Positions 21,445-31,700 of a stretch of DNA of 64,000 nucleotides are shown here, one piece after another; positions within the stretch are counted from its first letter, which is position 1, and the number at the start of each line of letters is the position of its first letter. The stretch comes from Achatina immaculata. Taxonomy: Eukaryota; Mollusca; Gastropoda; Stylommatophora; Achatinidae. The DNA lies in contig CM019713.1 in NCBI GenBank assembly GCA_009760885.1, positions 6,797,266 to 6,861,265 on the forward strand. Reading direction: 5' to 3'. The translations under genes were made by a program, and so were the position numbers. The notes under the pieces are model-generated. The model was not told where the DNA came from, ran no database searches, and worked only from the letters and a program-made list of their open reading frames with translations.

Positions 21445-23082
21445 ACACCATCAGAAGTAACGCTGGGAGAATTAAGCAAAAAAGCTGTTAGTGCAGCAAC
21501 ATCTAGTACTGCTGTGTCAGTAAGAACAAGACACAAAGAAAAGATATAGAAGAAATGAAGAAAAAAAAACTGCTCAGCGTGTGGAGTGAAGACCGAAGAA
21601 AAAGAAAATCAGGAACAACACAGTGTAGCAGAAAGCCCTTGCTGTGTGTGATGGCCTTAAAAAAAAATTTCAAAATCCTCCAGAAGTTATTCCCTTTACT
21701 GGTAGCACCTGCTGGTTCGGAGGTTTCAACAACTGCTACAATTTCAGTAACATTCATCTGACTAGGGAAGCTGCGGGTGTAGATATGGAAGCAGCAAAGA
21801 GCATATTCCAGTAATAAAGAAAATAATAGAAGAATGAGGTTATGTTTTGGATGAAATATTTAATTTTGATGGTCTGTATATTAAACATAAGCACCAAAGA
21901 CGATGAAATATTTAATTTTGATGGTCTGTATATTAAACATAAGCACCAAAGACCTACATTTGAAAGGCTCCAAAACATGTTTTTTTTTAATCTAAAGTTG
22001 CAAAAGGTCAAATAACAGTAATTCTTGGCGCCAAGGCAAGTGCTGACCCCGGTGACTTATCAGTCAATGACTTTTAAAGGAAATGTAAAATCTAGTCTTG
22101 GCATTTACCACAAACATAACAAAAAAAAAAAAAGATGAATGACCGCTCAAATAATTTGCCATGAAATATTTGTCCAGTTTTAATTTAGCGAAAAATTACA
22201 GGAAGAAGAACGTAGCTTTTAAAACTTCAGTAATTATGAAAATTGCGCCAAGCCGTTCACCGATGGTAGCTGAGCTCAATACCTATTACCGCCAGCGTCT
22301 CTAGATCTCATACTGCCCGGAATTATTTTCCACTCCTTGCCGGAATTACTTTTTCTGAATTTTTCAGCAGAGAGTGAGTGAACTTTATATAGAATATTTC
22401 ATATACCCAATAAGTTAAACATAAATAAATCATATATATATCAAATTAAAGATAACTGAATACACAAAAAAATGTGAAAATCTTGAGTTAGTAGCATGCC
22501 ATACAAAAATATCACCGAGCACTGGCAGTGTCGTTCCGTTCAGTAAGTGCTAAAGATTATTACTTAGGACAAATAATTTTCATATGTTAACCCAGTGCTA
22601 TTGAAAGGAAAAGTGCTAAACTGTAAGAGAAGTGTGAAAGAAATATAATATAAAGTGACCATCGACAACCTTGTAGATTGTAGATGCTTAGAAGGATGTA
22701 CCCAGAAATATTTACATCTTGTTTGTTGTGAGTTTGAAGGACCCTTGAAGAAAATAACAGAAATCACTGACCAGTTGTGTCCATCTAACTAGCAAAGGAA
22801 GTAGGATCTGATGAAGCTGAACATGAAGATGTTGAAGAGCTTCTAGATGAACAACCTGGTGATCTAACTACTGAAGAGCTGTACTACCTTATTGCAGGTG
22901 GACATATTGAAGACATATGGAAAGATGACGACGAAAACAAACAGCTGAAGGCTCTCCCACGAATACTAAACACATGCAGCCATGAGCTATTAGATGTTTT
23001 AGTCGGAATGGAAAAACAACTGCAGGGGCTCGAAGATAATGATTATGATGCTGACAACAAGCAGAGTAGTCATTTGTGGTAA
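21445..23082 (+). pseudogene. pogo/Tigger-like transposase remnant
   Basis: Decayed plus-strand transposase of the pogo/Tigger group (DDE superfamily 1, related to CENP-B). Reading across frames: TIRSNAGRIKQK (21447-21482; end of the helix-turn-helix), KKKLLSVWSEDRRKRKSG (21561-21614), NIHLTREAAGVDMEAAKS (about 21750-21805), VLDEIFNFDG (about 21847-21876; canonical FNxDETG, catalytic Asp region), NVKSSLGIYHKHNKKKK (22085-22135), MTAQIICHEIF, KIAPSRSPMVAELN (degenerate DNAPSH) and the acidic C-terminus. Only the last part (22789-23082, 97 codons without an ATG) is cleanly open: EDVEELLDEQPGDLTTEELY is the typical Tigger tail. No terminal inverted repeats were identified. Confidence 0.85.
21850..21953. 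repeat. 52-bp tandem duplication inside Tigger
   Basis: 21850-21901 is repeated exactly or nearly so at 21902-21953. It duplicates the segment around the catalytic-region motif FNFDG and shifts the frame, because 52 is not a multiple of three. Confidence 0.92.
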
Positions 23083-23139
23083 TAGGGCAAATTTAGAACC
23101 ATAAAAGTAACTGCTGTCTGAAAACAGACCACTCACACA

Positions 23140-23530
23140 GCAGAAGATAGCAACCCTTCTTTCTCCACAAGAGCAGAAGATAGCAACCATCCTTCCTCCA
23201 TAAAAGCAGAAGATAGCAACCCTCCTTCCTCCATAAAAGCAGAAGATAGCAACCCTCTTTTCCCAACAAGATCAAAAGATAGCACCTCTCCTTCCCCCAC
23301 ACAAGCAGAAGATAGCAACTCTCCTTCCTCCACAAGAGCAGAAGATAGCAACCCTCCTTCCCCAACAAGACAGAAGATAGCACCTCTCCTTCCCCCACAC
23401 GAGCAGAAGATAGCAACCTTCCTTCCTCCACACGAGCAGAAGATAGCAACCTTCCTTCCCCCACACGAGCAGAAGATAGCAACCTTCCTTCCCCCACACG
23501 AGCAGAAGATAGTAACACTCCTTTCCCCCC
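23140..23530. repeat. 33-bp minisatellite
   Basis: About 12 units: agcagaag recurs at 23140, 23172, 23205 and 23238. One plus-strand frame reads AEDSNPPSSTR repeats, another strand GLLSSALVEE. It begins about 60 bp after the Tigger stop, ends in a C-run (23525-23538), and is offset by one base from the Tigger frame. Confidence 0.93.
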
Positions 23531-23539
23531 CCCCCCCTC

Positions 23540-24055
23540 CAATACCACAGCAAATGACAAGCAACGACTTCCAACACGGAGGTCCACGAGTAAATCTTCG
23601 AACTTTACTTTCAAGTGAAGCAAGAGATAGCATAGGATTCTCCCGTTTATTACTTCTGTATTACTGAAGATGCTGTGTTAGCTTTGTTTATATTTCACGT
23701 CTTTTTATTATTATTATTCTACATACATAGCTTGTGTGTTTTCCCATAACTCTATTTTGCTAAAAGACCTTTTGCTATACAGTTTACATAAAACAAGGTT
23801 TTTTTCCGGAATGTAACTATTGTGCCATAGTAGGATAGGCTGTGCACGTTCTTGTTGTGTTTGGCAGTTCTGCTGCATATCCATGCAAAATGTATCGCCT
23901 GGATTTTATGCTGCCTGCTTTACTCCTTAAAAAAAAAAGAACATAAATAAATTTAGCTTTCTGCAGTGAGGCCGTGGGTATTTTATATATTTCAAAATAT
24001 TGTAATATTTGTAATATTTTCATATTTTGCAGACAAAAAAACTTCTCACTCCATG
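23540..24055. other. Unassigned region
   Basis: AT-rich; nothing recognised. Part could be the 3' end of the Tigger element. Confidence 0.45.
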
Positions 24056-24059
24056 GGTT

Positions 24060-24240
24060 ATTAAAGATTTAGTGCACCTCCCCCTGCGTGTTAGCTCCAC
24101 TCTGGGGCTCAAAGAAAAAAAGCAGCAGTAACCCGCTCTCAATCCGATACGTTGAGAATAAGCCTCAACATCTTTACTGCAGCGGCTGCAGAGAACACTA
24201 GCTGGCAGCGCCAGAGAGATAGAAGAAGATCCTTTTTGAA
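24060..24240. repeat. Dispersed repeat family F, copy 1
   Basis: Shares 'caatccgayac', 'tttactgcagcggctgca' and 'agaacactagctggcagc' (with mismatches) with 45960-46100. Unclassified interspersed repeat. Confidence 0.6.
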
Positions 24241-24289
24241 GGCATACTTACTGAAATAGTGGGTTATTGGTATCGTTTTCTTTCAGAAC

Positions 24290-24545
24290 CACTTCAAGTC
24301 CAACTCTAGATTAAACTGGTGCAACGCAAACCAAGGTGTCGCGCAATCCCGCTTCTGCGGCCCATCAAGAATTTGGGCCCAGGCCCCGCGATACTCTGAA
24401 TCTCTTGTGATCCTCTCGGGGATCTCTTGTGGGCCTCTCTCGGGGACCACAGGGGGACCACGGGACACATCGAGGACCACAGGAGTAAATTCAGCAGGAT
24501 CACGGGGCGATCTTGGTGGTAGAAGCGAACGAAGAAGAAGAAGAA
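24290..24545. other. GC-rich island, unclassified
   Basis: Markedly richer in G+C than its surroundings, with repeated 'gatctcttgtg' and 'ctctcggggac' words and a purine (AGA)n end (24525-24568). Minus-strand frames of 91-97 codons are open across it but show no domain that I recognise. It may be part of a SINE or an old exon; I cannot decide. Confidence 0.4.
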
Positions 24546-24829
24546 AAAAAAATAATAAGAAGAAGAAGATAACCACTTCAAGATTCTTACATCTTATTGC
24601 TATTTCCTCTTCCTTTCTTTCCTCTGTTCTTGTAAAACTGCACTATACACCTCTAATTCTACTCTGATTGTACGAAAGTACTTTGGCCATTCTTTTGGGA
24701 TGTAGATGTACTGATTTTTTTTTTTGGTTTTTGTTTTGATAATGATGCTGGATGTCTAGCACAATCTCGTGACTGCCAAAAGTCCAAGAGAATATCTTAT
24801 ACCCGGCCTCAGTTGTCTGCCCCTAGTGA

Positions 24830-25010
24830 CCGCGAACCAATGAAAATCTTCCTGCTAGTCCCCAGCCAAGTCCGACTACTGAATAAATGTAACAGCCAAT
24901 TACTGAGCTTTTCATCATATGACCTATAAGGACTTTGGTACAGTGTCTGCCTAGCAGGATATATAAATACAATCTGCTGCTGTGTGAACTTCACTCACTA
25001 AGGGAACTGT
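24830..25010 (+). promoter_or_regulatory. Possible Pol II core promoter or LTR promoter
   Basis: Two CCAAT boxes (24835-24844, 24892-24901), a TATA box TATATAAA (24960-24967) and an initiator-like ttcactcac about 25-30 bp downstream (about 24989). An acgtaagtgg splice-donor-like word lies at about 25024-25034. The spacing is right, but no downstream ORF is recognised. Confidence 0.25.
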
Positions 25011-25034
25011 GCAAAATTCAGTTTACGTAAGTGG

Positions 25035-25552
25035 TACAAGAAATGACATTTTTAGGGAAGAGTGCACCAAGAAAATGATGTGGTGCAAAAGAGCTTATTT
25101 ATTTACAAAATCCCCCTAAGCTTGCTTCAGTGCTGATCAATAGATAAGAAGGGATGTATTGTATAAGAACATATTATGGTCTTATTTGGCAGATAAAATA
25201 ATGAGACAGTTCAGGCAGGAAAAATCCGAAATACATTCATGTAGACAGTAATTGAGTTTCAGTCGACAAAGTTAAAAAAAGATGTATTTTAATAGCGCAA
25301 ACAAGAACTAGAAACTGTGACATTAATGTGACTAATAATAATGGACTGGTTGAACACATAGACGATTTAATAATTGAAATTTTTTTATAACAAATACCTC
25401 AGCCCCTTGTAAAGAGAATATGCTATATAGAAGCTCGAGGGCCTCCAACGTTTATCTTAGAAAGAATTGTTAAACTATGTAGACTAACTGCATCAATAAA
25501 TGCTATATAGAAGCTCAAGGGCCTCCAAGAACTGCCAGATTTTGCAGCAATA
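25035..25552. other. Unassigned, with an 80-bp direct repeat
   Basis: 'atgctatatagaagctcragg' with 'gcctccaa' occurs at about 25418-25447 and 25499-25528. No gene recognised. Confidence 0.55.
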
Positions 25553-26321
25553 TTAACTCTTTCACTCCAAAATAACAATGGCAGAGTTGATAGATTTTGC
25601 ATGTCTATGTTAAATCAATGCTCGGAGCGATACTCAAGTAAAGTTTCAATAAAATGAAAAGTAGTACATTTATAACCCAGGTCATACTTTTAATGATAGA
25701 GTAACGTCCTTCCAGATAAAAGCAATGGTGACTTCAATAAAACTGCTTCAAATAATAAAGGTAAATAGAGGTGTATTGTGCAGTTTTACAAGGCGGCAGA
25801 AGGAGTGAGTAAGTGAGAAAAAAACGAATAGATAATATGAGAGTAAGATGAGAATGTATACATGAAAAACATACAACATCCAATATTTCGGCGTGAGCCT
25901 TTTTCGAGGATTACATACACAAAACAAGACAAAACATATAACTAAATGAAAAACTTATCTGTGTGGCATCCTCCAGAGAGTAGGAATACAAGAATCATTC
26001 TTCTTGATGGATGCGACGCAAATACTTTTTTTTTTCGTTTAGTTATATCTTTTGTCTTGTTTTATGTGCGTAACCCTCGAAAAAGGCTCACGCCGAAATA
26101 TTTGATGTTGTATGTTTTTCATTTACACATTCTCATCTTACTCTCACATTTTCTATTCGTTTTTTTTTCTTACTTACTCACTCCTTCTGCCGCCTTGTAA
26201 AACTGCATCAAGTTCCTCTATCTACCTTTATTAACGTCCTTCCAACTCTCTTCTGCCAACATTTCTCATCAGAATGTATTCTGGTAGAGCATGGAAATTA
26301 ATCCAGGAGTGAAAGAATCAA
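25553..26321. mobile_element. TTAA-type MITE, copy 2, split by an insertion
   Basis: The left end TTAACTCTTTCACTCC is perfect (25553-25568). The right end is ...ggagtgaaagaatcaa (26306-26321). Without the insert at 25715-26231 plus one duplicated target (13 bp) it would be about 240 bp, the family size. The interior matches copies 1, 3 and 4. Confidence 0.88.
25715..26231. mobile_element. Fold-back element with 13-bp target duplication
   Basis: Flanked by TAACGTCCTTCCA at 25702-25714 and 26232-26244. Most of it is one long inverted repeat: arm 25754-25948 pairs with about 26036-26231, including 'aggcggcaga'/'tctgccgcct' and 'tttcggcgtgagccttttt' in opposite orientation. An ~87-bp loop separates the arms. 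The left 39 bp (25715-25753) lies outside the inverted arms. No coding capacity. Confidence 0.9.
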
Positions 26322-27855
26322 GCTACTTCTGGCGGGTATATTTTTGCTTCCGCATTTGTTCAAAGTTTGAAACTGAAGGGCCCACGCGTTTCACATCGTG
26401 TTCCCTAGGGCTAAGAAAACCTTATCCATATCTTGAGTAGTGTCATGTTTTTTCGCCAGCTTTTGTTTGACAAACACGACGTCCAGACATTTGTGGCTAA
26501 TCCGCCATTGTGACAACAGTCACGTTATCGTGGGGGGGGGGGGGGGGGGGGGGGGGACACCAATGTAGAGAATGCACTTTTTTTTTTAAAGATAAAATGT
26601 CGGCGAGAGAAAAAGAAACCATCAAGAAGAAGTTTATGTTTCAGGCAAGTAAGATTAACTGCCAGAAAAATGGCACATTCCGGTCACCTCGCATGGCTCC
26701 CACAGGATTTTGTTTAAAAAAATTACCAGAAAAATCGAAAGCCTACACTGGGTTTCAGAGAACACAGAGAAGTGGGAAAACTACGTAAGACAAGAACCAA
26801 TAGATGAGTTGGCGGGACACCACGAACTAGCAGCAAGCGTGCATAGACTCGTGATAGCACGTACTCGCCCGTACACAAATAACAAAAGGAAAAAAAAAAG
26901 ACAACACTGCAACAAGAGCTAAAATCAATAACAGTCTCTCAAGGGCCAGCCCTCAAGTGGTACTGCAGTCGGTCATGTTTTCTTTCTTCTTGTGACTTGA
27001 TAGTGGTGTGGGAAGCGGAACTCAAGACAAGGACAAGAAATTAGGTTAGAGAAAAATGGACGGGGGACGGGGGGGGGGGGGGGGGGGGGGGGCTAACATA
27101 CCAAAAAGTGTAAAATAGAGATGGATTTCTTCTAGGTTTTTTTTTTACTCACTTTCTGATAAGTTCAATTAATATTTTTTTTCAGTTCTCTTGTAAGACA
27201 GAACTTGTGGCATGGAGAGTACAAGATAATGGCACCAAGAACGCCGGAGAGAGCCACTTAAGAGCTTGGATACGTACGTATCAACTCAGAAAAAGGGGGT
27301 GGGGGTGGTGAAGGCATACAAGGAGTGGTATAAAGTAAAGACACAAAACAGGACATCTTTGAGCAAAGGACCATAATAAGGGAATATTGTCTTTGCGACT
27401 TAACTTACCTTTAGAAATCAGAAGGCGCTCATGTGTAACATAAATAGCGCAAGTAGTAATAATAATAATCATACTAATAATTCTCAAACATTTGAGCCTG
27501 GAGAAGCCTTTGAATAATTGTCTGTGCTCTGGGGATCTCTGTACACAAATTGTTATACCTACAGCACAAGGTTAATGGCTGGTATCACTAAGTCCTGGAT
27601 GTAACAATTCAATGATAATTGCCAGTGCTCTTTTGTGTAGAAAGCGATTATTTTTTTTCACCCCGATCTGCAAATAAACTTTTTTTTTGCTTAAAAATAT
27701 CTCTCGTGTGATCCTTGTATACCTTGATGACCTCAAGGGGAAACCCTGGTGCCCGCTATTGGGTTGGAGGTGGGGGGGGAGCGTTGGTGACGTCTGGTGG
27801 ATGCCATGTGACCTCTCGCGGAATTCATGTCGACATCTCGAGGCTCAAACATTTC
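26322..27855. other. Unassigned, with two long G-runs
   Basis: G-runs of about 25 at 26532-26556 and 27068-27092 (interrupted near the start of the second). The 92-codon frame at 26510-26788 crosses the first run and shows no domain. Nothing else recognised. Confidence 0.55.
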
Positions 27856-27857
27856 AA

Positions 27858-28760
27858 AGTTTTTGAAAAACCTTCCCTAACATGACAGAACAAGAAAAAA
27901 AAATACTTTAAAAACCTTGTCTAATATGAAAGAACAAGAAAAATAAAATACTTTAAAAACCTTCTCTAACATGAAAGAACAAGAACAAAATACTTTAAAA
28001 ACCTTGTCTAACATGAAAGAAAAATAAAAATAAAAGACTTTAAAAACCTTCTCTAACATGAAAGAACAAGAACAAAATACTTTAAAAACCTTGTCTAACA
28101 TGAAAGAAAAATAAAAATAAAAGACTTTAAAAACCTTCTCTAACATGACAGAACAAGAAAAATAAAAGACTTTAAAAACTTTCTCTAACATGAAAGAACA
28201 AGAAAAATAAAAGACTTTTAAAAACCTTGTCTAACATGAAAGAACAAGAAAAAAAAATACTTTAAAAACCTTGTCTAACGTGGAAGAACAAGAAAAATAA
28301 AAGACTTTAAAAACCTTGTCTAACGTGAAAGAAAAATAAAAATAAAAGACTTTAAAAACCTTCTCTAACATGACAGAACAAGAAAAATAAAAGACTTTAA
28401 AAACTTTCTCTAACATGAAAGAACAAGAAAAATAAAAGACTTTTAAAAACCTTGTCTAACGTGAAAGAAAAATAAAAATAAAAAACTTTAAAAACCTTGT
28501 CTAACATGAAAGTTCAAGAAAAAAATACTTTAAAAACCTTGTCTAACATGAAAGTTCAAGAAAAAAATACTTTAAAAACCTTGTCTAACATGAAAGTTCA
28601 AGAAAAAAATACTTTAAAAACCTTGTCTAACATGAAAGAAAAATAAAAATAAAAGACTTTAAAAACCTTGTCTAACATGAAAGAAAAGAAAAATAAAAGA
28701 CTTTTAAAAACCTTGTCTAACATGAAAGAACACGAAAAAAATACTTTTAAAAATATTTTA
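27858..28760. repeat. 42-46-bp minisatellite
   Basis: About 20 units of 'ctttaaaaaccttgtctaac' plus 'atgaaagaacaagaaaaataaaa'; ctttaaaaac recurs at 27906, 27951 and 27993. Unit length varies through indels in the A-rich half. Minus-strand frames (27877-28191, 28231-28416) repeat MLEKVFKVFYF and are repeat translation. Confidence 0.95.
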
Positions 28761-29107
28761 AAGGGCCGAAACACTTATCGGGGGGGTACTTCCTCTGATG
28801 ATCTGAAGGAGTTGTGTTGTTGTTCCACTCTCTACGGTAGAGAGTTTCCTGCATAAAATTTAAATCTCCAAAGCAAGAAATAGAACTAAATAAATGAAAA
28901 CTTTTTTTTAAATAAAAATCATTTAAATGACAAACGGGAGGAATACAGGTGAAATGTCATTTCTTCTATCAATCCTGATCTTTTCGGGACTCAGTTTCAG
29001 AAGATAAAAGTAGCTCTGTGCAAAACCTGAAAGTTTAAAACACAGAAACACTTGTATGTCTGACGGATAGTTATCTTCACAGATGATTTTTAAAATTTAC
29101 TGGTTGT
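28761..29107. other. Unassigned region
   Basis: AT-rich, nothing recognised. Confidence 0.5.
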
Positions 29108-29110
29108 ATA

Positions 29111-29252
29111 CGGCGGCCTGGTTGGCCGAGTGGCTAAGAGCTCAGATGGCACAACTACGATGGTACCAGGTTCGAGTCCCGGCAGCGGGGATTTTTTTTT
29201 CCTGGTACCACAACACCAAAACGTCCCCGGGGTCCCCCCCCCCCCACCCTAG
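29111..29252 (+). mobile_element. tRNA-derived SINE family A, 5' part
   Basis: Carries a near-perfect Pol III A box TGGCCGAGTGG (29123-29133) and B box GGTTCGAGTCC (29169-29179) with normal spacing. Then come cggcagcgggg, a T-run and 'cctggtaccacaacacc'. The last segment matches 38.88 kb (reverse) and 57.64 kb. The acceptor arms do not pair, so it is a SINE head, not a tRNA gene. The 3' tail is missing. Confidence 0.82.
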
Positions 29253-29439
29253 AGTTGACAGATTTTGTAAATGAAAAAAACCGGGACATCTTTCTCAGAT
29301 TTGAGGAGAGACGTATCCAGCTTTACATAGTGCACAACCAACAGAGCACAAACACGGCACAGTTCAGGAGGTGTCTACCCGTCACAATAGGTCACATCAC
29401 ACACCTGATAGTTACTTACATCCTTCCCGTGCCACTAAA

Positions 29440-29850
29440 CGTCACATAGGGGTCGCATGGTAGTTCGTCAAGTTCTCCTGTTTTCGGCGAGCTTTTCAGC
29501 CTCATCAGGGGATTTTATGCCCACTAAACTGGCCTCTCTTAACAATGTCCTCTTCAGAGTTTTACGTGGTCGACCTCTTTTTCTTCGGCCTGTTGTGCTC
29601 CACTTGATAGCTTGTTTTGGGGTTCTCTGGTTCTTTCTTCTCAGCGCATGATTGACATATGTCCATCTTCTTTTTCTGATCACCCATGAGACAGGTTGTT
29701 GTTTGCTCATCTGTCTTATCTCTGCGTTGTTCTTGAATTCATTCAACTTTATACTGAGTATTTTCCTTAGGCATTTGTTTTCAAAAGAGTCTAATTTCTT
29801 GTCTATTTCTTTAGTTGTTTTCCAGCTTCAAGCAATCATCAATAATCATC
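29440..29850 (-). pseudogene. LINE-P subfamily 3' fragment
   Basis: The minus strand reads KLDSFENKCLRKILS, NNAEIRQMSKQQPVSWVIRK, RRWTYVNHALRRKNQRTPKQ, GRRKRGRPRKTLKRTLLREA and SPDEAEKLAENRRT, closely matching 20100-20470. Open from 29746 to 29468. 5'-truncated. Confidence 0.88.
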
Positions 29851-29878
29851 AAACATTGTATACCTGATAGTTACACAA

Positions 29879-29959
29879 TGAGTGAGTACTCAAGAAAGGC
29901 CCCACGATGTTTTCATTGCGGAAAAATGAACCACACATATCGAGAATGCCGGACATGAA
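29879..29959 (+). CDS. 26-codon ORF with a CCHC zinc knuckle
   Basis: ATG at 29879 to TGA at 29959. It encodes a C-x2-C-x4-H-x4-C zinc knuckle, CFHCGKMNHTYREC, at residues 11-24. Such knuckles are nucleic-acid-binding modules of retrotransposon Gag-like proteins. No further Gag or Pol sequence was found on either side, so this is probably a retroelement fragment; whether the ATG is used is unknown. Confidence 0.5.
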
Positions 29960-31200
29960 CAAATCTACCATCGGTCATGAAACACTGTACCTAGTATATG
30001 ACATGGACATGTGACTGGCACATCCAGTCAGACCTTTAAGATTATTTAACTTTGTTCTTGCTTATGGTAAAAATTTATAGTGCAGTGTTGAGCGATTAGG
30101 TCGTGTATTTTTATAATCACTATAACATTTGTGATATGACACAATTTTTTTTTCTGTGAAGGTGAGAGAGAATGTGGACGATACACGCTTGGATCGAGGG
30201 GTGTACGACCTTGACCGAAGGGTTACGACCTTGACCGAAACTTCTCATCGATCACGTGATTTTGTAGTTGTTTTTATTTTTGGTGGGGGGGGGGGGTATA
30301 TTTAAACATTGGCTTGTATCAGATTAGATCAGGACATGGCCGACGATGTAATGTCTTCGTTGTGCTTATATTATTGTGAGTGTTTAGTATATTCTGCCGA
30401 GCCCACCTCGTGTGGTGTAGATTATGTAGTGGTAGTAGTGTGAATTAATCTGCGATGTAAGTTTCCTGTATTTACTTATAGAATGGAAATTCGGTGTACG
30501 ATTTCAGGTGATTTATCGGTATATTGGATAGGCAACATGTGTTATTCGTTTATTATGCTTTTCATGTAGACTGATCGTGTGCTGTAGAAGCACAGTTATA
30601 TGGAGGTGTGTCATGGCAGCGATAGCTGCGGGGATTAAATGCTCTTGCACATTAGATTCGTAGTGTAGGCTACGTGTAAGGCAAGAGAGCCCGGGACCTC
30701 AGGTCCGTCAGCTTTAAATATGCAACCATGAGAAGTCATTATCATATGATACTGTGCTTAATTACCCGGCATTGCATTGACATTGACAGTGTTCGTCCAG
30801 TTGCTTTTCTATTATTGAATATTGCTTGAAGTATTTTGCTTGCACTTACATTGTTCATCCAATTGTTTTTCTGTCACCGAATATTGCTTCAAGTATTCTG
30901 CATTACACCGATCTTACTCATCCAGTTGTTCGTCCATTATGATCACACATGTTTTGATGTCATGTTGATGTCAGTGTCATTTGTGAGTGCCATTGGGACG
31001 TATAGTGAGATTTAAAATGCCGTGTCCTTAATTTCAGACTTGGTAATTTGTATTGCATGTCAAAGTATTGCGCATTGATTAAATGTTTAGGATTTACGCA
31101 TAATCAGCATACAACATACTAAGAAGGAGAGAACCTGGGTTGGTGGTCGTGATGGAGGTTCTAGACTAGCCTCGAGCACTGAAGTACATGGCAAAGGAAA
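29960..31200. other. Unassigned region
   Basis: Contains a 20-bp direct repeat of 'tacgaccttgaccgaa' (30207-30240), a G-run (30284-30296) directly followed by TATA-like tatatttaaa (30297-30306), and a ~66-bp imperfect duplication (30780-30912). No gene recognised. Confidence 0.5.
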
Positions 31201-31204
31201 TGTT

Positions 31205-31700
31205 GGTCTATAAACCACCTTGAGAAAATATTGATACCTCTAATTATAAACGTAAACTTGCGCCAAACAAGTTTTACACTGGCATCTCCGCACTCCGGGA
31301 ATTTCCATATGTGCTCTGCCTTCCCTTCAAACACTCACTGGAGCGTGCGCCTGCTGATGGAGCCAGTCACACACTGGCTGTGGGTAACACGCATTAAACG
31401 ACACCTTTCCGAAAAACGTCCACTTTTCCAATTCTCCCCCAATTCGACCATCCTCTCGATATGATTGTCGTCATTCAACCCAAAGTCGACCTCCATACGC
31501 TGCCTATCCGAGGTGGCTCTTGCAATCTCCTCCTTGTCCATTCTTAGGGCGCCCTGAATTGATGCCATGTCTGCCAGCTTGTCTGCGCTTTCTCATTCCA
31601 TTCCCGTTGACTCCCGCATTACCTGGGCAGTATATCCACGTCAAACTGGATAACAGAGAGCCCTCTAGAAACTGGACCCAGTCCCTGCGGAAGAAGTGTC
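31205..31700 (-). pseudogene. RNase H domain of a LINE, decayed
   Basis: The minus strand reads RRDWVQFLEGSLLSSLTWIY followed by CPGNAGVNGNE (about 31600-31690; the C-terminal RNase H signature, canonical CPGHAGVxGNExAD). After a one-base shift MASIQGALRMDKEEIA ... GLNDDNHIERMVELG ... SQCVTGSISRRTL (31335-31568) follows. Then come a stop and VFEGKAEHIWKFPECGD. This domain removes RNA from RNA:DNA hybrids and marks I/R1-like LINEs. No reverse transcriptase accompanies it. Confidence 0.8.

Noticed and set aside
23140..23530. CRISPR-like array
   Set aside because: There are no unique spacers; the whole 33-bp unit repeats, and the DNA is eukaryotic.
24283..24580. 91-97 codon minus-strand ORFs as a gene
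   Set aside because: They cover a GC-rich segment and an (AGA)n run in two frames; no domain recognised.
25270..25400. PIF1/Helitron helicase fragment (KRCILIAQ-like reading)
   Set aside because: Only a weak likeness to a helicase segment, with no second motif nearby.
29111..29185. Functional tRNA gene
   Set aside because: A and B boxes are good, but acceptor and anticodon arms do not pair and the body that follows is shared with other SINE copies.
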